This document shows positions 54,672-62,926 of a stretch of DNA of 64,000 nucleotides, in pieces. The DNA lies in contig CASFQO010000011.1 of the NCBI GenBank assembly GCA_949297145.1, positions 88,703 to 152,702 of the forward strand, given 5' to 3'. The DNA comes from an uncultured Alphaproteobacteria bacterium. GTDB taxonomy: Bacteria; Pseudomonadota; Alphaproteobacteria; RF32; CAG-239. The first letter of the stretch is position 1. Every line of letters begins with the position of its first letter. The notes under the pieces were generated by a model. That model ran no database searches. It was not told the origin of the DNA and was given only the letters and a program-made list of their open reading frames with translations. The translations under genes were made by a program, and so were the position numbers.

Positions 54672-54941
54672 ATGAAAACAACAATTTCTGCGCTTTTAGG
54701 CGTATTCTTCGCCATCTGCGCATTCAGTATTAACAATCTATTCTCTGCTCCTGGGGCAGATGAATGGAAAGTTTTTTTCCAAGGTTGTATCTACGCCCTG
54801 GAGAGTGGTATTGCAATATTCGGTGTCACCTATGTAGCGCTGTATATTTGGGAGAACTTTGCTCCCCGCCACTACGAAAAATTTATGAAAAAACTTTCAT
54901 CAAAAGTAGAAGACATATCAAACTCCATTTTTGATGAATGA
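54672..54941 (+). CDS. Small membrane protein of unknown function
   Basis: 89 residues, two hydrophobic segments (about 3-24 and 38-58), with a charged C-terminus containing PRHYEKFMKKLSSKVEDISN. The first segment could also be a signal anchor. No Shine-Dalgarno precedes the ATG, so translation may be weak or controlled through the long leader. A strong terminator follows, so it is a single-gene transcript. I cannot name the family. Confidence 0.5.
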   Translation: MKTTISALLGVFFAICAFSINNLFSAPGADEWKVFFQGCIYALESGIAIFGVTYVALYIWENFAPRHYEKFMKKLSSKVEDISNSIFDE

Positions 54942-54946
54942 TTTTT

Positions 54947-54997
54947 AACACCTTGATTTCCCGCTTTTAAGCATTTCGGATTTCAAGGTGTTTTTTT
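54947..54997 (+). terminator. Rho-independent terminator
   Basis: AACACCTTGA pairs with TCAAGGTGTT around a loop of 26 bases, followed by seven T. Confidence 0.8.
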
Positions 54998-55099
54998 ATG
55001 TGAAATTCTCTATCCGCCTCCTGCAGGGCTTAATGATAATCCCCTGCTCCTTTCCTGCTCAAATAAGCTAAATCTCTACGCGCATATAACACCCCACAA

Positions 55100-55131
55100 A
55101 AAAAGAGATGCCACCAAACATGACATCTCTT
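55100..55131 (-). terminator. Terminator of trcR
   Basis: AAGAGATG and CATCTCTT form an 8-base-pair stem; read leftward, a run of seven T follows. Confidence 0.8.
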
Positions 55132-55159
55132 ACTCATAAAAATCCTTCAACAAAGAAAC

Positions 55160-55897
55160 TTATTCAGCTTTTTTAGCAGCCTTTGCCTTAGGAGCCTTTT
55201 TTGCTTTAGTCGCTTTCTTTGCTGCCTTAGCTTTAGATTCCTTTTTAGCCTTAGAGCTCTTCTTCTCTTTTTCAGCAGTTTCCTTTTTCGGACGACCACG
55301 TTTTTTCGCTACATCATCACCTTTAGAAGCTGCTCTTTTCTTAGATTTCTTTTTGCTCTTATTTTCTTTGAGTTCTGCTTGTTGTTGAGAAATTAACATA
55401 GCCTTTTCCAATTCTTTTTCAGAGCAAAGACCAACAGCCATCGGGTTAATCGGACGCAAGTTAGCCATATTACTGTGAGAGCCTTCACGAATAGAGGCAA
55501 TTGTAGGTTTAGTTGTACCAATAAGTTTACAAATTTGAGAATCAATAACTTCCGGACAGTTTTTCAAAATCCACAAAATTGCATTTGGTTTTTCAGCACG
55601 TTGAGTTGGAGAAAGAACTTTTTTAGCCTTAGCATTTCTTTCTTTAACATTTTTCTCCAACGGAGTAGCCACCAAACGAGCTTTTTCATCAGCCTCACAA
55701 CGTTGAATTTCTTCCAAAGTCAACTGACCGTTTGTAATAGGACTAACCCCCATAATATTATAAGCGATATCGCCATCAGCAATAGCCTGAATTTCCAATT
55801 CATGCAATTCACAAAAATCCGCAATTTGTTGGAAAGTCAGGGTTGTATTTTCCACCAACCAAACTGCAGTAGCCTTAGGCATTAAAGGTGCTGTCAT
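55160..55897 (-). CDS. trcR: TrcR-like cell-cycle regulator (DUF1013) with a basic tail
   Basis: 245 residues. Residues 1-160 match the alphaproteobacterial DUF1013 family: MPKATAVWLVENTTLTFQQI, ADFCELHELEIQAIADGDIA, and later PNAILWILKNCPEVIDSQIC plus LIGTTKPTIASIREGSHSN, which reads like a helix-turn-helix. A C-terminal extension (about 175-245) is Lys/Ala-rich and has an AT-hook-like RGRPKK at 200-205 and AK/KA repeats as in histone H1. Family members act as transcriptional regulators associated with RNA polymerase. The long tail is unusual, and it could help DNA binding. Confidence 0.88.
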   Translation of the reverse strand: MTAPLMPKATAVWLVENTTLTFQQIADFCELHELEIQAIADGDIAYNIMGVSPITNGQLTLEEIQRCEADEKARLVATPLEKNVKERNAKAKKVLSPTQRAEKPNAILWILKNCPEVIDSQICKLIGTTKPTIASIREGSHSNMANLRPINPMAVGLCSEKELEKAMLISQQQAELKENKSKKKSKKRAASKGDDVAKKRGRPKKETAEKEKKSSKAKKESKAKAAKKATKAKKAPKAKAAKKAE

Positions 55898-56057
55898 TTC
55901 ATCATCCTTTCTATCTAAAAATAAACCCCAAATTTGTTTATAGCGTAAACTGTTTTTATAGGATTACAAGCGATTTTAAGTGTTTTCTACACAAACTTTA
56001 TAGCCTGCTGCCTTCAGAACATCCTAAAACCTTACCGCTACATTTTCCGAATAAAAG

Positions 56058-56082
56058 AAAAGCCTGTAAAATACAGGCCTTT
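56058..56082 (-). terminator. Terminator of rpmE
   Basis: AGCCTGTA (56061-56068) pairs with TACAGGCT-like sequence (56072-56079) around a short AT loop. Read leftward it is followed by T-rich sequence. Confidence 0.65.
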
Positions 56083-56110
56083 AACTTGTCGAAAGTTCAT
56101 AAATAACAAA

Positions 56111-56344
56111 TTAATTAGCAGCTTTTTTAGCAACGAACTTAGCAAATTTGTTATTAAACTTACCAACTTGACCGCCAGAATCGACAACACGTTGAACACC
56201 TGTCCAAGCCGGATGAGACTTCGGATCAATTTCAAGAGTCATTGTTGCGCCTTCTTTGCCCCAAGTTGACTTAACTTTCTTCTCTGTACCATCTGTCATT
56301 ACATAAGTAATTTCATGATAATCAGGGTGAATACCTTTTTTCAT
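56111..56344 (-). CDS. rpmE: 50S ribosomal protein L31
   Basis: 77 residues from ATG at 56344 (GGAG six bases before; a longer frame from 56356 is unlikely). Motif [20 protein letters not shown] at the start and [20 protein letters not shown] near the end. There is no Cys motif, so it is the zinc-free form of L31. A ribosome bridging protein between subunits. Single-gene transcript with its own terminator. Confidence 0.94.
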   Translation of the reverse strand: MKKGIHPDYHEITYVMTDGTEKKVKSTWGKEGATMTLEIDPKSHPAWTGVQRVVDSGGQVGKFNNKFAKFVAKKAAN

Positions 56345-56438
56345 TATTATCTCCAAAATTTAACTTCACTAAAAAATTTACGGTTCTTATACACTACACT
56401 TTTATAGATTGCAAGTACATTTTTGTAAATTTTTAAAC

Positions 56439-57239
56439 TTATTTTAAAATTTTAGCAATTTTTTGGCTTAGATTAAAACTTGCGGCCATCAGATTACCGG
56501 AATTCAAAACCATCGGCAAATCTTCCGTACGTGTATCATCTTGCTCCATATCCAAAACAAGACCACCCGCTTCTTTAACGAGCAAAATCCCTGCGGCAAT
56601 GCTTGCAAGCATAGAAGACGGCGCAATAACACCATCCAATTTACCTGCCGCCACATAAGCCAAATCCATAGCAACCGCCCCGCTGATACGAACATCTTTG
56701 CAAAGCATCAAAGAATTATTGATAATCTTTGCTGACAATTCCTCATCATTAGCATTTGGCTTAACTGCAACCAGCGCACCTTCCAACTCTTGCCGAGCGG
56801 CAACACGCAGGCGTTCGTGGCTTCTAAATCCTTCCTTAAAAGCGCCCTTTCCTTTTTCAGCAAAGAACAACTCATCACGAGCCGGATTATACACAACGGC
56901 ATCCAAAATAGTCTGTCCGTCAATCAACGCCACCGAAATTGCAAATTCCGGATTACCGTGGGCAAAGTTAGCCAAGCCTTCAATACCCGACACAGCGAAG
57001 TACATACCTTCTTGTGGTGCTTTTTGTCCACCAAACACAACCGGTACGATAGGCATAATTCTGCCGATTTCGTTTTTAAGTCCTTTTTGGATTTTATCAA
57101 AAGCGATTTTCGTAAAATCCATACTTCCCTTAACGGAATTTTGTAAACGCTCAATTTCGCTAAAATCGCGATTAAGGTTGATAGAAGCCTTTTTAACCGC
57201 ATTAACGATATTAGTGAGCATTGGTGAGATATAAGCCAT
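56439..57239 (-). CDS. suhB: Inositol monophosphatase-family protein
   Basis: 266 residues. Family features include the N-terminal MLTNIVNAVKKASINLNRDF, FAVSGIEGLANFAHGNPEFA, and later SGAVAMDLAYVAAGKLDGVI, which is the conserved Gly-(Ser)-(Ala)-Ala-x-Asp-x-Ala-x-Val-Ala-x-Gly sequence. The usual DPIDGT metal site is altered: the stretch reads VSGIEGLANF, so catalysis may differ or be lost. Its start overlaps the efp stop by one base (TAATG). The symbol is by similarity; SuhB-like proteins also take part in rRNA transcription antitermination. Confidence 0.8.
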   Translation of the reverse strand: MAYISPMLTNIVNAVKKASINLNRDFSEIERLQNSVKGSMDFTKIAFDKIQKGLKNEIGRIMPIVPVVFGGQKAPQEGMYFAVSGIEGLANFAHGNPEFAISVALIDGQTILDAVVYNPARDELFFAEKGKGAFKEGFRSHERLRVAARQELEGALVAVKPNANDEELSAKIINNSLMLCKDVRISGAVAMDLAYVAAGKLDGVIAPSSMLASIAAGILLVKEAGGLVLDMEQDDTRTEDLPMVLNSGNLMAASFNLSQKIAKILK

Positions 57240-57802
57240 TATTTTGCTCTTTCAACATAGTTAGCTTCTTCGGTTCCAACAACAATTTTTTCGCCTGCAG
57301 CAATAAACGGCGGCACGTTGATACGCATACCATTATCCAAAACAGCAGGTTTATAAGAAGAAGTAACGGTTTGTCCTTTAATAACCGGTTCAGTTTCAAC
57401 AACGGTGCAAATAACCTGTTGCGGCAATTGAACAGAAATCGGTCTGTCGTTAATATGAGAAATACGAACAACCATCCCTTCTTTCAAGAAAGGTCTAGAG
57501 TCGCCCAAGATATCTGCTGGCATGGAGAACTGTTCAAAAGTTTCGTTTTCCATAAAGTTCAAGCCGGTACCGTCTTCAAATAAGAACTGACAATCTTTAT
57601 CTTCAACCATCATTTTTTCAACGGTATCTTCAGTTCTGTAACGTTCATTTGTTTTCGTTCCATCTTCAACAGACTTCATTTCAACCTGCATAAAAGCGCC
57701 GCCTTTACCCGGTTTAATGTGTTGAGCTTTAGTAATGGTCCAAGGTTTTCCTTTATATTCAATAACCCAGCCAATTCTGATTGATCCGGCTAACTGTTTC
57801 AT
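57239..57802 (-). CDS. efp: Translation elongation factor P
   Basis: 187 residues, three domains. The tip loop has KPGKGGAFMQVEMKSV with the modified-type Lys (Lys34 equivalent), and the C-terminal OB domain has PVIKGQTVTSSYKPAVLDNG and MRINVPPFIAAGEKIVVGTE. It rescues ribosomes stalled at consecutive Pro. It is co-transcribed with the suhB-like gene. No epm genes are visible here to modify the Lys. Confidence 0.95.
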   Translation of the reverse strand: MKQLAGSIRIGWVIEYKGKPWTITKAQHIKPGKGGAFMQVEMKSVEDGTKTNERYRTEDTVEKMMVEDKDCQFLFEDGTGLNFMENETFEQFSMPADILGDSRPFLKEGMVVRISHINDRPISVQLPQQVICTVVETEPVIKGQTVTSSYKPAVLDNGMRINVPPFIAAGEKIVVGTEEANYVERAK

Positions 57803-57990
57803 TTATTTGTTCTCCATATTTACAATGTTAATATTCAACAACGATTTTCGTACAAGCCCTCAAAGAAAAAATCTGAGAACTCCACCTGAGCGACAAGATA
57901 GACCAAAAATTTTATTTTGCAACAAAAATCGTAATTAGACAAAATTTTCCTCTTGCACGAATACGAAATATATGCAACACTAACCAACAA

Positions 57991-58027
57991 AAAAACGGCC
58001 GTTCCACACAGGAACCGCCGTTTTTTT
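57991..58027. terminator. Bidirectional terminator with a C-C mismatch
   Basis: AACGGC-C-GTTCC pairs with GGAAC-C-GCCGTT, with a run of A before and a run of T after. It ends the ThiE-like gene's leftward transcript. The same architecture recurs at 63671-63707. Confidence 0.82.
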
Positions 58028-58059
58028 GTTTGCTCAAATTTAGCAGCAAAACTTCACTT

Positions 58060-58554
58060 TCATTTTATCACAAAATCCGTCCGCAAATTTTCCGCCGGAA
58101 CACCATCTTCCATAATCCACGCCGCTGATTGGATAAGGAAAAAATCATTATACCAATCCGTCAGTTCCTTAATGTTTTCAAAACCGTCTTTCCAAACTTT
58201 GAAAATAATAAAATCCGGCTCCGCCTCAGAAACAATCATACTTTCGTGCCGACGATTGCGTGTAAACAAGCCCACAAATTTACGTTTACCGAGTTGTTTA
58301 CGCACATCGGCCATTTTTTCCTTCAATTTTTCGGCGCCCAAATCCAAAATCACGCCATCAGCGTCATATTGCTTAGCTTTTTCAATAGCCTTATCGCCAT
58401 AAAACAAAACCACCCGATTTTCAGCAACAGCCTTTTCCACAAACTTCCGACAATATTCCGCATCAAGAGTTGTCGCTAAAACAAAACACTCCTCATCCAT
58501 TTTATCCAAAATCTGCGGATTTTCACTATCCACGCGTATAATAAACTTTTGCAT
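58060..58554 (-). CDS. ThiE-like (thiamine phosphate synthase-fold) protein, degenerate
   Basis: 164 residues from ATG at 58554; a TTG start at 58581 gives 173. The visible barrel strands are CFVLATTLDAEYCRKF, VLFYGDKAIEKAKQYDADGV and ILDLGAEKLKEKM, then FVGLFTRNRRHESMIVSEAE, then PDFIIFKVWKDGF. This order recalls thiamine-phosphate synthase, but the usual Arg, Asp and the phosphate-binding Gly-rich loops are largely missing, so catalytic activity is doubtful. In related species a ThiE homolog lies next to efp, and here it is just upstream of efp. Confidence 0.55.
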   Translation of the reverse strand: MQKFIIRVDSENPQILDKMDEECFVLATTLDAEYCRKFVEKAVAENRVVLFYGDKAIEKAKQYDADGVILDLGAEKLKEKMADVRKQLGKRKFVGLFTRNRRHESMIVSEAEPDFIIFKVWKDGFENIKELTDWYNDFFLIQSAAWIMEDGVPAENLRTDFVIK

Positions 58555-58640
58555 AAGTCTTTTTACCTCTTGTAAATCCAATGTTTAAGCCTTAATAATA
58601 TAAAGAACTATCACATTATTTTTAGAAACGGAAGTCAAAA

Positions 58641-58850
58641 ATGGAATCAAATACAAAATATTTTCCACAAACCCGCGCAGCTCTGCAGTCTTTGAAAGAA
58701 ACCGCCGCATTGCTGGATGAAGCGGCGGATAAGAACGTTTCTAAAAATACGGAATTAAATGAAAAGCTGACAACTTTGCGCCAACAAATCAATGAAAAAG
58801 TTTCGCGTATCGATTCTGTAATAGAAACCTTAAGCAAGGCGGTGAAATAA
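58641..58850 (+). CDS. Small coiled-coil protein upstream of zapA
   Basis: 69 residues, almost entirely helical with heptad spacing of hydrophobic residues (AALQSLKETAALLDEAADKN and TLRQQINEKVSRIDSVIETL). It overlaps zapA by one base (TAATG), a coupling often seen for small DUF4164-type coiled-coil genes next to zapA. It may help in division protein assembly; not proven. Confidence 0.75.
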   Translation: MESNTKYFPQTRAALQSLKETAALLDEAADKNVSKNTELNEKLTTLRQQINEKVSRIDSVIETLSKAVK

Positions 58851-59209
58851 TGACACAAGTAATCATCACCATCAACTACCGCGAATATGCGATATCCTGC
58901 GACAACGGGCAAGAAATCCAGATTATGAAACTTGGTCGTATGCTGGATGAAAAAGCAAAATCGCTGATTTCTGCTTTAGGACATATTAACGAAAATCAAC
59001 TTCTGGCGATGGTCGGATTATTGTTGGCCGATGAACTAAGCGAACTCAAAAAAGCATCTTCTGCGCAACCGGCAGTTACAGCCCCCACCCCAACGGCTCC
59101 TGCAATATCTGAAGCAGATTTAGCCCAACTTGACAGTGAAATCGCTCAAAGCATAAATTATTTAAATGAAGCAATAAAATCTGTTGCAACCAAGTTAAAA
59201 TCCGTATAA
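58850..59209 (+). CDS. zapA: Cell division protein ZapA
   Basis: 119 residues. The N-terminal globular part IITINYREYAISCDNGQEIQ with the following LGRMLDEKAKSL motif is the ZapA fold, then ENQLLAMVGLLLADELSELK, a Pro/Thr/Ala-rich linker (SSAQPAVTAPTPTAPAISEA) and a C-terminal coil. It bundles FtsZ protofilaments. Immediately followed by 6S RNA, the conserved order zapA-ssrS. Confidence 0.9.
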   Translation: MTQVIITINYREYAISCDNGQEIQIMKLGRMLDEKAKSLISALGHINENQLLAMVGLLLADELSELKKASSAQPAVTAPTPTAPAISEADLAQLDSEIAQSINYLNEAIKSVATKLKSV

Positions 59210-59227
59210 TATGACATATATAAATAT

Positions 59228-59390
59228 GGGACTGCCCCTCGCGTAGAAATCCGCATGTCTTCCGGGCCAACACTATTCATTAGGGAACTGTCTCTGACAA
59301 GATCGTGGTCTTGTTATATGGTGCCCACCTTATCTTGCGGGTATCGGATAGAATGAACTGATTTACGGTGCGGGCGGTCCGCCTTTTTTA
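59228..59390 (+). ncRNA. ssrS: 6S RNA
   Basis: Placed just behind zapA, its conserved location. A closing stem of GGACTGCCC (59229-59237) with GGGCGGTCC (59372-59380) encloses an extended rod with internal bulges (for example the ATATGGTGCCCACC and ATCGGATAGAATGAA regions). A T run follows directly (59384-59389). 6S RNA mimics an open promoter and sequesters sigma-70 holoenzyme in stationary phase. Exact mature ends were not fixed. Confidence 0.85.
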
Positions 59391-59408
59391 TAAACACACA
59401 ACAAGGAT

Positions 59409-60215
59409 ATGGAACTGTTGAAAATATTATACTGCGGCGACATAATCGGACGAGCCGGCCGAAACGTTATCATCAAACACATTAAAGAAATAAAAGAAAA
59501 ATACGCCATAGACGGCGTCATTGTTAACGGCGAAAACGCCGCCCATGGTTTTGGCTTAACCCCATCAATTGCCAACGATTTATTAAACGCCGGTGTAGAC
59601 GGTATCACCACCGGTAACCACATCTGGCAACAACGAGAAATTTACCCTTATTTAGACCAAAACAAACAAATCATTCGCCCTTTGAATTATCCGGAAACCC
59701 TCCCTGGCAAAGGCTGGCAAATCTTAAACATCAACGGCAAAAAGTTACTGATTGCACAAGTTTTAGGGCGTTTATTTATGCCACCGATAAACAGCATTAC
59801 CGAACCTTTGGATAATTTATTAAAGCTCTACACCTTAGGCAAAAACATAGATGCGATTTTGGTGGACATACACGGCGAAGCCACTTCTGAAAAAATCGCT
59901 CTGGGCTATTATTTAGACGGACGAGTAAGTGTGGTCGCCGGCACGCACACCCATGTTCCGACCGCTGACGCGCGCATTTTACCGCAAGGCACGGGATACA
60001 TAACCGATGTCGGCATGTGCGGAGATTTTGAATCTGTTTTGGGGTTTGAACCAACCGCCCCGATGGAAAGATTAGCCGAAAAGCTAACCGTTCAAAATCG
60101 CTTAACTCCGGCCAACGGCAAAGAATTAACCTTATGGGGCGTGTTGGCAGAAATTAACAATAACGGACAGTGCGTCAATATCACCCAAGTCAAAGAGACC
60201 TTTGTCAACGACTAG
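59409..60215 (+). CDS. YmdB-family metallophosphoesterase
   Basis: 268 residues, matching the TIGR00282/YmdB phosphoesterase: KILYCGDIIGRAGRNVIIKH, IVNGENAAHGFGLTPSIAND, ITTGNHIWQQREIYPYL, VDIHGEATSEKIALGYYLDG, and VVAGTHTHVPTADARILPQG. These give the Asp, Asn, His ligands of the two-metal site. Relatives hydrolyse cyclic nucleotides. The ATG is one base after an AAGGAT motif; TTG four codons on might be the real start. In relatives a 5-formyltetrahydrofolate cyclo-ligase gene lies between 6S RNA and this gene; it is absent here. Confidence 0.88.
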   Translation: MELLKILYCGDIIGRAGRNVIIKHIKEIKEKYAIDGVIVNGENAAHGFGLTPSIANDLLNAGVDGITTGNHIWQQREIYPYLDQNKQIIRPLNYPETLPGKGWQILNINGKKLLIAQVLGRLFMPPINSITEPLDNLLKLYTLGKNIDAILVDIHGEATSEKIALGYYLDGRVSVVAGTHTHVPTADARILPQGTGYITDVGMCGDFESVLGFEPTAPMERLAEKLTVQNRLTPANGKELTLWGVLAEINNNGQCVNITQVKETFVND

Positions 60216-60237
60216 TCACGAGCTAATATGACCAACA

Positions 60238-60272
60238 AAAAAGCATCTCACCCAAATGGTAAGATGCTTTTT
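60238..60272. terminator. Bidirectional terminator
   Basis: AAAAAGCATCT (60238-60248) pairs with AGATGCTTTTT (60262-60272) around a 13-base loop, between convergent genes. Confidence 0.85.
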
Positions 60273-60307
60273 AATCTCAATTTTCAGAAATTCAATTAGA
60301 AGCAAAA

Positions 60308-62110
60308 CTACTCTTTCAAATAGTAATAAAGGCAATCGTACGCATCACCAACCGTTTGAATCTTGCTAGCCACCTCATCCGAAATAGAAAAATTAAAAGT
60401 CTTTTCACATTCCATAACAAGTTCAACTTTATCCAAACTATCTGCTTCCAAATCATCTTTCAAGTGACTCTCTCGAGTAATCATACCCTGTTCAATGCCC
60501 AATTTATCTATTAACGTCTGATTAACCGTATCCACTATTTTGCGGATCTTTGGAGAGGAATCACTGGGATCAACTTTGTAATCGCCCCAAAGCTTTTTAA
60601 CGCCATAAACTTCTTGCTTATCTATTTTGCCAGAAATTTGCTGTTCATCACTTTTTTGCTTGAGACAATAAAGAACGGAATCATAAATATCACCCAATGT
60701 TTCCCAAAAAGAATAAACAGATTTACCAAACCTGATACTAAACATTCCTTCAATATTCCTACCAAAAGATTCTCTTTTTGACGAATTAGAGGCAAAAGCA
60801 TGTTCTACCTTCATATCACGTGAATATTGTTTCTTGTCCAAATCCCCTTTATAGTAACAAGCGAACGTCACATTTACTTTCCGAATAATTTCAGGATCAT
60901 GACATTCTTCTGTCCACGGTTTACCGGAATTTTTATGGGTTGCCGCCTTATCCGCTTTTTGAACAGTTTCATCTGCAGCCTGAGGAACTTTGGTTTCAAC
61001 TACCTGTTCTTGCTTATCCTCTTTCTGCTTAAGGTAATAAAATACGGAATCATAAATATCACCCAATGTTTTCCAGAAAGAGTAAATAGATTTACCAAGC
61101 TTTATATCAAAAAGTTCTTCAATCTCTTTACGAAACAAATCTCTGGATTGACGATTCAAACCATAAATATTCCAAGCATCCATATCTCGTGAATAATCTT
61201 CCCTGTCATCATCTTCTCCTTTTTCATAATAACGAGCGATTACCCCATTTACATTATTGATAATTTCAGGATCACGACATTCTTCCGTCCACGGTTTACC
61301 GGAATTTTTATTAGTTACCACCTTATCCGCTTTTTGAACAGTTTCATCAGCAACTTGAGATGCATTGGTTTCAGTTTCTAGTTCTTGGATATCCTCTTTC
61401 TCCTTGAGGCAATAAAGAACAGAATCATAAATATCACCCAATGTTTTCCAACGAAGATATATAGAAGCGTCTAACTTTATCCCCCAAAACCTTTCAAAAT
61501 CCTTACAAAGAAGTTCTTTTCTCAACGAATTAGGATCAAAAATATTCCATATATACATATCCCGAGAATACTGTTCCTTGTCAAAATCTTCTGCATAGTA
61601 TTGAGCAAACGTTTCATTTACTTTCCGAATAATTTCAGGATCATGACATTCTTCCGTCCATGGTCTACCTGGCTTTTTATGGGTTGCCACCTTATCCGCT
61701 TCTTGAACAGTTTCATCTGCAACTTGAGGAGCATTGGTTTCAGCTTCAGACTTTTCCTCTGAATGAATTTCCGACTTATCCGAAGATACATCTTTAGGTT
61801 TAATTTCCGTAGGATTATCTTCAAACGAAACACCAGCCTCCGCCAACAAAATCTCTAACAAATTAGATTTTGTCTGTTCTCTGAAAGTCATTCCCAAATC
61901 GTTCTGCAATTCAGTAAACATTTGTTCAGTCGCATCAATAAGCCCTTGTTTCTTTTGAGCTAGCAAAACATCGAATGCTTCTTGAGACAACCTATTAGTA
62001 AGCCTATTTTGCACATCTTCTGAAACTTGGACATCAAGATTTTGAGACAACGTCAAAAACAAGCTATCGACATGTTTTTGTACTTTTTCTTTTAATTGAG
62101 TTTTTTCCAT
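60308..62110 (-). CDS. Multi-domain protein with three degenerate carrier-like repeats and a C-terminal acyl carrier domain
   Basis: 600 residues. Residues 1-100 are a helical N-terminal region. Three tandem repeats of about 123 residues follow (124-246, 247-371, 372-494), each with ETxxPQ/SQVADETVQ, a GKPWTEECxDPEII segment, a YSRDM motif and an ending KTLGDIYDSVxYxLK. The repeat ends resemble the second half of an acyl carrier protein but lack the Ser-containing Asp-Ser-Leu. The C-terminal 80 residues (521-600) are a canonical carrier with HLKDDLEADSLDKVELVMEC, Ser558 being the likely 4'-phosphopantetheine attachment site, and the typical SISDEVASKIQTVGDAYDCL. It has no adjacent synthase or ligase genes. 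AT-rich upstream. Role unknown. Confidence 0.7.
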   Translation of the reverse strand: MEKTQLKEKVQKHVDSLFLTLSQNLDVQVSEDVQNRLTNRLSQEAFDVLLAQKKQGLIDATEQMFTELQNDLGMTFREQTKSNLLEILLAEAGVSFEDNPTEIKPKDVSSDKSEIHSEEKSEAETNAPQVADETVQEADKVATHKKPGRPWTEECHDPEIIRKVNETFAQYYAEDFDKEQYSRDMYIWNIFDPNSLRKELLCKDFERFWGIKLDASIYLRWKTLGDIYDSVLYCLKEKEDIQELETETNASQVADETVQKADKVVTNKNSGKPWTEECRDPEIINNVNGVIARYYEKGEDDDREDYSRDMDAWNIYGLNRQSRDLFRKEIEELFDIKLGKSIYSFWKTLGDIYDSVFYYLKQKEDKQEQVVETKVPQAADETVQKADKAATHKNSGKPWTEECHDPEIIRKVNVTFACYYKGDLDKKQYSRDMKVEHAFASNSSKRESFGRNIEGMFSIRFGKSVYSFWETLGDIYDSVLYCLKQKSDEQQISGKIDKQEVYGVKKLWGDYKVDPSDSSPKIRKIVDTVNQTLIDKLGIEQGMITRESHLKDDLEADSLDKVELVMECEKTFNFSISDEVASKIQTVGDAYDCLYYYLKE

Positions 62111-62229
62111 AAATAATATTGTTTAAAATGATACATTGATAGAATAATAAATTTTCTGACAAAAAAATAGCATTTACCAGAAATATGTCAAGAAAAAACT
62201 CCGACACGTCAAAAAACATTTTTCATACT

Positions 62230-62256
62230 AAAAACAGCCCGCATCAAGCGAGCTGT
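62230..62256 (-). terminator. Terminator behind the small membrane protein gene
   Basis: Reading leftward ACAGCTCGC pairs with GCGGGCTGT (one G-U) and is followed by T4. Confidence 0.75.
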
Positions 62257-62278
62257 CTATCAAGATAAACCCCGCACC

Positions 62279-62719
62279 TTATCGGCCAATAGGTTCGCAG
62301 GCCATCAACAAATCTTCTTTTTTGTAAAATACTTTATACGCTGCATACAAAAGAGAGATAACAATAGCTGCCATATAAACATCATACAAAGGCATATAGT
62401 TATTCAAAAACACTGTAACACTATCCGAGCCGGAAACCATATAGTCCACACCGGCAGAAAACAGCGCATACAAAACCGTAAAATAAGGTATCCACCCAAT
62501 GGACGCCATAAACACAGACATCCGCGGAAACCGGTCATTCATCTGAAAGACAAATCTCGGAACCCAATTAAAAGCAATAGCAAGCACGGCCAACCAAAAA
62601 ACAATATACAAAAATCCGTTAATGGCGTATGCAATTTCAGACGTAAACAAAGATATTATCAGCGCTATAATTTGGTACATACCGCCAAACAGTAACAACT
62701 CATCTTTACACAACTTCAT
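62279..62719 (-). CDS. Membrane protein of unknown function, 146 residues
   Basis: ATG at 62719 chosen because GAGGAG lies four to six bases upstream; a longer frame reaches 62815. Four hydrophobic segments at about 8-28, 32-52, 70-90 and 110-132. The C-terminus is basic and short. A GWIPYFTVLYALFSAGVDYM loop is the only distinctive sequence. No family recognised. Confidence 0.6.
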   Translation of the reverse strand: MKLCKDELLLFGGMYQIIALIISLFTSEIAYAINGFLYIVFWLAVLAIAFNWVPRFVFQMNDRFPRMSVFMASIGWIPYFTVLYALFSAGVDYMVSGSDSVTVFLNNYMPLYDVYMAAIVISLLYAAYKVFYKKEDLLMACEPIGR

Positions 62720-62926
62720 AGCTCTCTCCTCAAAACCAATTAGAAACGAAATCACTATCAAAATAATCTTGTATTTTTCATATCCAATCTGAACTTTAGA
62801 TATAAAAAGCCTCACTTTATAACCTCAAAAAATAGACAAAATTTGCTCTTGAAATATTCATAAACATCTGCTACCTTCCAATCATAAAAAATAAAAATAT
62901 GTCAAACTTATTAAAAATAAATCATT

